From: Elymus sibiricus
Lineage: Eukaryota; Streptophyta; Magnoliopsida; Poales; Poaceae
Direction: 5' to 3'
DNA: 64,000 bases
Assembly (NCBI GenBank): GCA_039707655.1
Contig: CM077664.1
Location: 122,114,485-122,178,484, forward strand
Shown here piece after piece: positions 55,553 to 64,000 of this stretch. The translations under genes were made by a program, and so were the position numbers. Every line of letters begins with the position of its first letter. Positions within the stretch are counted from its first letter, which is position 1. The notes beneath the pieces are model-generated. The model did no database searches, had not been told where the DNA came from, and worked only from the letters and a program-made list of their open reading frames with translations.

Positions 55553-57809
55553 ATGGTTTCTGGCGGCGGACTGACTCTTGGCAGCGAGATCCAATTCGGC
55601 ATTCTCAGTTTCGTCGCTGACTATTCGGCGTGGCTTTAGGAAGCCCCGCTGGACATCGAGGCGTTGCCCGTCCGTGGCGCAGCGCACTTCCGCGCGAGTA
55701 CCTTCGGCGTTCTTCTTCGACAACCTTCGACACCGTACCAGTCGGCACCTCCTTGCTTCACCAGCTACCATCGCAAGCGTTCTGGACATTCATGGCTTCA
55801 GCGGTGGATCAAGCACACGGTGGCCCTTCAGGTTGCGGCCCCGCAAGTCGCGGCAATCGAGCCCGATGAGCCCATCCTCGATTTGTTCGCCTCGTTGCAT
55901 GAGGACTCGGAAAGCTTATCCGAGTGCGAGAGCAGTGATCCCACTGCGGAGGTGCTGATGGCCGATTCCTCGCCCAGTCCCCTTGGGTACACCCGCGGCG
56001 GTGCGGGCGGCCCGTCGCGTGCCGACCTTGACGGTGGCGGAGACCGTGACGCCGACGAGTACTACCCCCAACCTCTCAATCAGCAGCAGAGGGAGGAACT
56101 GCAACGCAGAAACGAGCAGGCCCTCTGGACGCCCATTGTCAGGACGACTCCCGAAGCTCAAGCTTTGGAGGCCGCATGCCAGTCCAATTTGGTTGAGTGC
56201 AGTCGTCTGGAGGCACTTCAGAAATCACTCGACGATCGAGCCCACCGACAGCATCAGCTCAGTTCCAGTCATCGACAGCGGCAGTTGTTCTCGAATGACC
56301 ATCCAGCCATCCCGATCCGAGGCAGGAGAGGGCCTACGGCAGATTCGGGCCTTACTCAAGGCGGTTGAAGATCAGAATTCAGCAGTGTCCCAGTCGCACC
56401 ACAGGATTCACAGCAGATCCGTCAGGGCTGACACCGTCCAGTCGGCCCACAGTCCGGTGACCCCGAGAAGAAACAGACACTCGCCTCAGCGGCGAAACGA
56501 CCAAGGCCACCACCGAGATCAGTACTCAGTACAGGGTCGCAGTCGGAATACGCCTCCGCTGCATCAGGATGATTGTCGCCGTATGCCGACGCCCCCTCCG
56601 CGGGATGGCTCATACGCGCCCCGGCCGTATGATGTCGGATGTCCTTACGGCAATGATCGGAGGGCCAGCCCTCTTCGCCATGTTGAAAGTTATCGCCAGA
56701 GAGAACCAGTCGACTTCCGCGACCCACAGTTCAACGCGAGATCTGTACTCGCTCAGAACCTGGTCGACAGAGGTAGAGCTCTCAGAGAGAGTTTGGACAG
56801 AGATCATCCGAGTGGAAGTGGAGTCTTCGTCTCTGGACTCGAGTGTTTCAGCAGAGTAATCAGGGCCGCAGAGATTCCACCTAACTTCAGATTGGCAACT
56901 GGAGTGAGTAAATTCACCGGTGATTCCAAGCTGGAGACGTGGCTAGAGGATTACCGAGTGGCTGTTCAGATTGGAGGAGGTAACGATTATGTGGCTATGA
57001 AACATTTGCCCTCGATGCTGGAAGGGTCAGCCCGGGCCTGGCTCAACCAGCTCACTCCGGCTAGCATCTACTGCTGGGAAGATCTGGCTCGAGTGTTCAT
57101 CAAAACATTCGAAGGCACGTGCAAGCGCCCTGCCGGAATGACTGAGTTGCAGCATTGTGTGCAGAAGCCGAATGAAACCTTGAGGGAGTACATTCAACAT
57201 TGGACAACCTTGCATCATGTGGTTGAGAACGTCACTGAACACCAGGCCGTCTGCACCTTCAAGGCAGGAGTCAGATATCGAGAACTCATCCTGAAATTTG
57301 GTCGGTCGGGATCTTTGACCATGAGCCGAATGATGGAGATCGCCACTCGGTATGCAAACGGAGAAGAGGAAGACCGTCTCTGTAACGGCAAGGGAAAAGC
57401 TAGTGAGCCCAGCCCTAGAAACAACAACCCCAGTCGGAAGCTGAAGCGCAAAGCTGACGGATCGGCTCAGGTCGAGGCTGCCGCACTGGCCGGTCAAGCC
57501 AAAAACAAAGGGAAGGCTAAAGAAAAGTGGATCCAGAGGAAAAAGAAAGATCAGTCGGGCCAGGATGTCCTCGATTTGCCGTGCCACATTTACACCAAAA
57601 AAGATGAAGAGGGCAATCTGATATTTCCCAAGCATACCACTCGACAGTGCAGATTGCTGATACAGCAGTTCCAGGAGAGTCAGTCGAGTAAGAAAAGTCC
57701 AGACGATGTTGATGATGAAGACAAAAATGAAGCTTATCCTAGTCTCAACGCAACTCTGATGATCTTTGCGGATGTTGAGAGCAAGAGCCGACTGAAGGTC
57801 ATCAACTGA
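55553..57809 (+). pseudogene. gag of E12
   Basis: ATG 55553 (MVSGGGLTLGSEIQFG) opens a frame with a TAG at 55637 that continues to about 56320, where a frameshift passes to the frame ending at TGA 57807-57809. The N-terminal half is Pro/Gln/Arg-rich. The gag core: VSKFTGDSKLETWLEDYRVA, MLEGSARAWLNQLTPASIY, FIKTFEGTCKRPAGMTEL and YANGEEEDRLCNGKGKA. A Lys-rich stretch and a Cys/His cluster (LPCHIY...KHTTRQC) end it. The frame is followed, across E13, by protease in register. Confidence 0.8.
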
Positions 57810-57818
57810 GAAGTAAAC

Positions 57819-60800
57819 TGTGGCACCCCGGCTCAGAGGACCGGTTTACCAGTGTTTCCAAGCCAGAGATCATGTCCTCTGGAAACACCCAACAACTTGG
57901 AACAGAACAGAACTGAACTTTATTGAAATATCTCGAGTACAAGCTCATAATTTACATGATAGCGAGGCCAGAAGCACTGCAGGTGCTGAGAACAATATCT
58001 ACATTATTTATGGAACATAGCAGGGCCTCGATACTACTGGGTAGACTACGGCGTAGCGGAACATAGCGCGGAAAACTCCATCCACAGGGACACTGCTGTG
58101 GACATGGCCTAGTTAGCGTAGCACGAACCGTCGGGACCTCCGTCCTCGGCTTCTCCTGCATCTGGCATGATACGCCAGGTGAGTACTTGGAATGTACTCG
58201 CAAGCTCATGGCAACCAAAACAATGCAGCAAACAATAGCATGGCAATTAACAGGTTAATAGATTAAGTTGCTCACTTACTGGTACCGAGTACCAACTTAC
58301 TCCCATCTGGGTTGTCTCACAACCCTCGGAATGCCCACAATCCACCGAGCACTTCCGAACATAAGACAAGTTCTTCCATCATTATTATCTTTAACATGGT
58401 TGACCATCCTAGAGAGGCCTAAACGGACTGTCCAATACCGTGGACGCGGCTATTCGAATAGGTTTTAACACTCTGCAGAGGTTGCGCACTTTACCCACAC
58501 CATGGAGTACCTGGCCTCGTGATCCCATTCGGGTGGACCGGTGGTGCTCCAACGAAACCTGCCTGACCCGTGACCCCTCTATCGTACCACCGACAATCAT
58601 ACCCTCCCAGGGTCATGTCCTGGGTGGCCCCTGTGTCACCCCGTGACACCTGCCACCGTCGTGGCCAAACAAACTGTCCCAAACGGGGACGCCGGCAAAA
58701 TAACTCAACTGGGCTCACAGGATTATGGTCGTCTACCTGATCAGGGTAGCACGCACGCATAACCCTCCCTAGGTTGGTGGTACCGATAAAAGAGCACAAA
58801 GCCAGACCAAGTCAAGGCCGTCCCATACCGGCAAATGTGGCTGCACGGAAAAGTCCGGGTAGGTGGCTCTTGATCAACCAACTAAGTTTAATATAGCCAA
58901 GCATTTAACCAATATGGATATTTAATTGCAAGTAACTTATCATGGCAGTAGCTATGCACTTAGATAAATTACTATGGATTATCACATATAAAGATAATGC
59001 ATGAAATTCAATTAAATAACCAACACTATTGAAATGCTTCATGCAATGGATGACATGGCTTGCCTTGCTCTGTTGGGTTGTCCACAAACTCCTGGGCTTC
59101 AAATCCAAAAGTATTTCCCTCTGAAAATATTTTTAAAAAGCAATTGAAAATGTCACATACTACTGTTCTGTTCACCAGAAATTCTGTGAACATGGGAAAA
59201 ATACCAAATTTGGCAAGCAAATAGAGGAGCTCAAGACAAACCAGATGCAAAAAGAATCAATTGATTTGGACTTATGGTTTAAAAGTTATGGACGGTCAAA
59301 GTTCTGGTCAAAATCTGGAATTTAAATAGAAAATAGAAAATCTCTCAGGGGGCCACGTCGAAGGCGTAATCCGCCCGGGCGTCTCCACTTACCACTTCGG
59401 TAAGTCGCTGACGGGCGGGCCCCATTGTCAGGTTTAAAGGGGGAAGGAGGGAACAGAGAGGGAGCGGAGCTCCGGCGACGCTCGCCGGCGACACAGACGG
59501 CGGCGAGGTCCGGTGAGTAGCGGAATGGATAGAGCTCAACGAGATGAACTCGCACGTACCCGAGGCTTAGCGAACGGTGGACGGACGGCGTCGTCCCCTT
59601 CTTCTCCGGCGGTGGCGGCGCTCGGGTGTCGTCGGTGACGGCGACTCCGGCAGCAATTCGACCGGGCAAGAGCTTGGGCGCGATCAGGAGGATGAGCTGA
59701 GCTCGATGGAGGAGTCAGTGGAGCTCGGGGAGGAGTGAATCGGCGGAAAGGCAGGGCTCGGGTGGCGGCGGTTCTCCAGTGAGGTTCGAGGCCAGAGGGC
59801 CTCTCGGCCGTCGCTCGGGCTCGGGGAGGACGATTGGGAGGAGGAGGAGTGGGTTGATGAGCTCGGGAGAGGCCGGGGGGGGGGGCTATTTATAGGAGGG
59901 GGAGGAGCTCGCCGATCTCTCTGGAACGGCCGGGAACCGGGACACGTCACCGGCGCCAGGACGCCGCGCTGGCTGGCTGCTTGCGGGCGACGAGACGGGA
60001 GAGGGCAGGGGAGTTATGGCGTCCAGTGGCGGGTAGCGGGAGGAAGACGACGCGCCGCGCGCCACAGTGCCGGCACGGGCGGTACAGTGCCCGCGCGCGT
60101 GGCGGCCGGCGAGCTCGATACCGGCGAGGGGAAGGATCGGGAGAGGGTTACGTGGACGGCAGCGATGATGTCGGCACCTCAGGACATCAAATGGCAGGGA
60201 GAGGACACTGGAATGACCTCGGCCGTCGCCGGCGAGGTACAGAGCACGCGTACTGGCATGCCAGTACCGTGCTCACCACGGGAAGTGATGTCTCGAGGCC
60301 GACTAAGTCTAGCACACCATGTCTAGGGCCTTCTCCTTTGATCATCTAGTGCCTCTGCATGCTTGGTTTGGCTAGGTTCACTCTGAACCGAAGCGTAGCT
60401 TCAGCTACAGTTCCTGACAGCAATCTTGAGAGAGATCTAGAGAAGACATGAGCTGAGGATGGAGCCAAAGGAGATGTCTGGGAGGATCTAGGTTGGAAGG
60501 ACTCCAACCTGACCAAGTTTGAGAAGATTTGATCAAGATTTGAATATAGTTCATGTACAAGGGCTGTACTGAACCAGAAACAGAGATGAGCTTGATGCAC
60601 TCATCTGGTTGATCTCCTGGGGCTGAAATTTGGTGTGGTAGTGTTATTTGGTGAGGATAAGATGCCATAAAAATTTCAACTCAATTGGAAACCTCTAGCT
60701 GGTACTTCCTTCACAGAGGTTCCAACTGAACAGAAACTTGGCAGAATATTGGTGGTGAAAATTTGTACTGGACAAGATGATATTTTTGGATATTGTGGAA

Positions 60801-61268
60801 ATATAGGTTCCCTAATATCTCAGGGAATTTTCTGGGAATTAATTGAGTAGGGAAAATATGAGCTCCTTCACAAATGACCAGTACTGTCTAGAGAGCAAAT
60901 GGAGTTTTCTGGACTAAACTTTGTACTGGACCATGAGATGTTTTTGAAGATTGTGGGAGTAGATGATGACAAGAAGGTCTGGGATTAATTTGGGATTTTT
61001 GTGATCACCAGAACTATAGGTTGCTTTGTAACCCATAGTGATGACAGATTTTCCCAAAGGAAGAAAATGGAAATTTGGGAAAGATGAATAATTGGAAATT
61101 GATCCAGATGGTGAGTGACAAGGTTTTGGCAAGATGGTGAGGGCTTTGGATCACTGAGAGGAATGCATAAGTCCAAAGTCAACTGAAAAGGTTCAAAATC
61201 CAACCAGATTGCAAATAAAGCCAGAAAGATTTCGAAAAGAAAAAGTTGCCAAAAACCAGGGTGTCACA
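57819..61268 (-). mobile_element. E13: 3.45-kb solo LTR
   Basis: The insertion is bounded by a perfect TAAAC duplication (57814-57818 and 61269-61273). The ends are TGTGGCACCC and GGGTGTCACA, an inverted repeat with TG...CA termini, and no coding domain lies inside. A minus-strand TATA (CCTATAAATAGCC, 59886-59898) followed by a C11 run sets a minus orientation, with about 1.37 kb before it and 2.07 kb after. LTRs this long are typical of LARD-type elements. I do not recognise the family. Proline-rich open frames (such as 59684-59950) look like GC-rich non-coding sequence. Confidence 0.8.
59886..59898 (-). promoter_or_regulatory. Candidate TATA box of the E13 LTR
   Basis: The minus strand reads CCTATAAATAGCC, immediately followed by C11. 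It is the only strong TATA motif in the 3.45-kb LTR that I noticed. Confidence 0.45.
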
Positions 61269-61273
61269 TAAAC

Positions 61274-64000
61274 ATGGCCATGCCGGCGACGACAAAGTTT
61301 CTGAACTGGTCAAAGACTCCGATCACCTTTGATCAGTCGGACCACCCGGCCTACATTGCCACCCCTGGGCAGCAGGCGCTCGTGGTCGATCCTGTCTTGG
61401 GAGGTGTTCGGTTGCGTAAGGTCCTCATGGACGGTGGAAGCGGCCTGAACATACTCTACGCTGAGACCCTGAAGGGGATGGGCATCCCGATGTCCCGCCT
61501 CAGCGAGAGCAGTATGCAATTCCACGGAGTGATCCCCGGCAAAAAGGCAAAGTCACTCGGGCAGATCGCCCTGGATGTGGTCTTTCGAGACGAAAAGAAC
61601 TTCAGGAAGGAAAGACTAACTTTCGAAGTGGTCGACTTCCGCAGCGCCTACCATGCCATCCTTGGTCGGCCGGCCTACGCACGCTTCATGGCCCGCCCAT
61701 GTTACGTGTATCTTAAGCTGAAGATGCCCGGCCCCAAAGGCGTGATCACAGTCACTGGCAATAGGCAGTGCGCGGAAGAGTGTTTGTAGCAAGGGTCCAA
61801 GATTGCTGATGAATAGATGGCTATGGTGGAGTTGGAGGAATACAAGAAAAATGCCAATCCGAGTGATCTGCTACGCTCCAAGAAACCAGCTGCGGAATCT
61901 GCGTTCCAGTCGACCGGTGAGACGAAGCCTGTGCACGTTCATCCGGAGGATCCCAATGCCGCACCCACCAACATCTCGACGACACTCGACAGCAAATAGG
62001 AAGCCGCGCTCATCCAGGTCCTCCGTGAGAACTGGGACAACTTCACATGGAAGCCATCCGACATGCCGGGTGTACCCAGGGAACTGGCTGAGCACCGTTT
62101 GCGAGTCAACCCGAAAGCAAAACCTGTGAAGGAACATCTTCATCGTTCCGCTACACAAAAGAAGAAAGCCATTGGCAAAGAAGTTGCTCAGCTCCTGGCA
62201 GCCGAGTTCATCCGTGAGGTGTACCACTCCGAGTGGCTCGCCAACGTCGTCATGGTTCCTAAGAAAGATAAGTCTCTCCGGATGTGCATCGATTTCAAGC
62301 ACATCAATCGGGTCTGTCCCAAGGATCATTTCCCGCTCCCCCGTATAGATCAGATCGTAGATTCCACCGCGGGGTGCGAGCGACTGTCTTTTCTGGATGC
62401 ATACTCCGGGTACCACCAGATCTGACTGTATGGGCCAGATGAAATAAAAACAGCTTTTATCACCCCATTCGGGTGTTTCTGCTATATCACCATGCCATTC
62501 GGTCTCAAGAATGCCGGTGCCACTTTCATGCGCATGGTCCAAAAGTGTTTACATACACAGATCAGTCGGAACATCGAGGCATACATGGACGACATAGTGG
62601 TCAAGTCCAGAAAAGGTTCCGACCTGCTGGCTGACCTAGTTGAGACTTTCGCAAATCTGTGGAGGTATGATATTAAGCTGAATCCAGCAAAATGCACTTT
62701 TAGAGTGCCAGGGGGGAAGTTACTCGGATGCCTCGTTTCCGAACGAGGGATAGATGCCAACCCTGAGAAGATCGGTGCAATAGTATGAATGAAACGTCCG
62801 GAACGGCTTCATGATGTACAGACGCTCACGGGTTGCCTCGCAGCTCTTAGCCGATTCATCTCCCGCCTTGGTGAGAAGGCACTGCCCCTGTACCGATTGA
62901 TGAAGAAGTCTTATTCGTTCGAGTGGACTACTGAAGCACAAGCAGCGTTTATTGAGCTCAAAGCCCTGCTTTCCACCCAGCCAGTGCTCGCCGCTCCGAA
63001 CAGCAACGAGCCATTGCTCTTGTACATTGCGGCCACTGGTCAAGTTGTCAGCACCGTCCTCACCATCGAGCGAGAAGAAGAGGGCAAAGCTTACAAAGTT
63101 CAGCACCCAGTCTATTACATTTCTGAAGTTCTGACTCCGTCCAAGCAGAGGTATCCTCATTATCAGAAGCTTGTCTATGGCATCTACCTGACTGCGAAGA
63201 AAGTAGCCCATTACTTCCAAGAGCACATTGTGTCAGTCGTCAGCGACGCCCCGCTGTCTGAGATCATGAACAATCGGGATGCAACTGGTCGAGTGGCGAA
63301 GTGGGCTATTGAGCTCCTACCCCTGGACATCTAGTTCGAGGCGAAAAAAGCGATCAAGTCCCAAGCATTAGCTGATTTCTTAGCTGAATGGACAGAACAG
63401 CAGCAGTCGGCTTAGAGTCACCCAGAACACTGGACCATGTTCTTTGACGGTTCCAAGATGCTGAATGGTTCAGGAGCTGGAGTAGTGTTGGTGTCTCCAA
63501 AGGGTGATTGACTCAATTATGTTCTGCAGATCCACTTCGATTCCTCCAACAATGAGGCCGAGTATGAATCACTCCTTTATGGTCTACGTATGGCCATCTC
63601 ACTCGGCGTCCGACGCCTGATGGTCTACGGAGACTCGGATCTGGTTGTGAATCAAGTAATGAAGGAGTGGGACATCAGGAGCCCTGCTATGATAGGATAT
63701 TGCAACGCGGTGAGAAAGCTGGAGAAGAAATTCGAGGGACTAGAGCTGCATCACATCCCCCGAGCCAAGAATCAAGAGGCAGACGATCTGGCAAAGATCG
63801 GGTCCACTCGGAAACCCATACCCAGCAATGTGTTCCTCGAGCATTTGCGTTCCCCGATGGTGAAAGAAGATCCCTTCACTGAAGAGCCCCCGTAAGTGGT
63901 CGGTCCCTCCGATTCGACTGAAATCGAGGTCCCAGGAGTCATTGACTTGGTCATGGAGGTCTTGGCAATCATGCCCGACTGGACGGTGCCGTACATTGCG
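61274..64000 (+). pseudogene. Protease-RT-RNase H region of E12
   Basis: One continuous frame has stops near 61787, 61814, 61997, 62423, 62786, 63332, 63413, 63509 and 63893 and no frameshift. Protease: VLMDGGSGLNILYAETLKG and AYHAILGRPAYARFM. RT: LRMCIDFKHINRVCPKDHFP, LSFLDAYSGYHQI, MPFGLKNAGATFMRMV and the catalytic AYMDDIVVKS. Connection and first RNase H: FISRLGEKALPLYRLMKKS and PVYYISEVLTPSKQRYPHYQ. A second, archaeal-type RNase H follows: MFFDGSKMLNGSGAGVVL, NNEAEYESLLYGLRMAI and VYGDSDLVVNQVMKEW with its D-E-D residues. Coding runs off the window before integrase. Confidence 0.88.

Larger units (their letters stand above)
54910..64000 (+). mobile_element. E12: Tat-like Ty3-gypsy element, 5' part
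   Basis: It has a 5' LTR (54910-55486), a primer site 55489-55506, gag (55553-57809), the E13 insertion, then protease, RT and two RNase H domains to the window end. Integrase and 3' LTR are off-window. The second, archaeal-type RNase H after the usual one is characteristic of the Tat lineage. The LTR's left edge (TGACGAGG) is inferred, because the partner duplication is not visible. Confidence 0.85.

Noticed and set aside
59684..59950. Proline- and serine-rich open frames in E13 as genes
   Set aside because: They are GC-rich low-complexity frames on both strands inside an LTR with no start context, domain or homologous copy to support coding.

Overview
The window is plant nuclear DNA from a Triticeae cereal (wheat, Aegilops, barley or rye type). 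The evidence is an intact Ty1-copia element of the BARE1/WIS/Angela group, several Athila-lineage Ty3-gypsy elements whose LTRs run TGATACGTCTCC...TTATCA and resemble the cereal Sabrina/WHAM group, and Tat-like gypsy elements. I see no host gene, tRNA, rRNA or CRISPR array. Practically all 64 kb is LTR retrotransposons nested in one another. Family names come from memory; structures, target-site duplications (TSDs) and reading frames were read from the sequence.

Layout, left to right. E1 (1-5244) is the 3' part of a gypsy element with a + strand 3' LTR and a decayed, intron-bearing gene on the opposite strand. E1 sits in the integrase region of E2, a minus-strand Athila-type element (5245-19889, gag-pro-RT-RNase H-integrase, 5' LTR at 18518-19889). 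E2 is also split by a solo LTR (E3, 6157-7792, TSD AGCAC) and by a complete + strand non-autonomous Athila-type element (E4, 9303-16859, TSD GTTGT). E2 landed in a copia RNase H gene (E5, 19890-20219). E6 (about 20220-36834) is a pol-less gypsy element with gag-protease on the + strand and, on the minus strand, a gene with its own TATA box and four phase-compatible introns. E6 is split by the intact Angela-group element E7 (24104-33032, TSD GACAC). E6 ends in an LTR inserted into a truncated Athila-type LTR (E8, 36835-37911).

E9 (about 37912-50521) is a + strand Athila-lineage element that kept gag, protease and an ATHILA ORF-1-like gene but lost RT, RNase H and integrase. It is split by E10 (40336-47893, minus, TSD GTTAC), a second copy of the E4 family, and ends at E11 (50522-54905, minus), the 3' half of a third related element. 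E11 is interrupted by E12 (about 54910-64000), a + strand Tat-like element with gag, protease, RT and two RNase H domains. E12 is itself interrupted by a 3.45-kb solo LTR (E13, 57819-61268, TSD TAAAC).

Only E7 looks recently active: its coding region is open over 1327 codons and its LTRs differ by about 1%. All other coding regions carry stops or frameshifts. The most interesting material is structural. It comprises an antisense, intron-bearing transcription unit inside LTR elements; a non-autonomous family with an unknown ~448-codon ORF in the gag position; exact internal copies of the polypurine tract (PPT) in three related elements; a covarying stem-loop after the last sense ORF of four elements; and six ~84-bp tandem units that each fold into a hairpin upstream of the ATHILA ORF-1-like gene.
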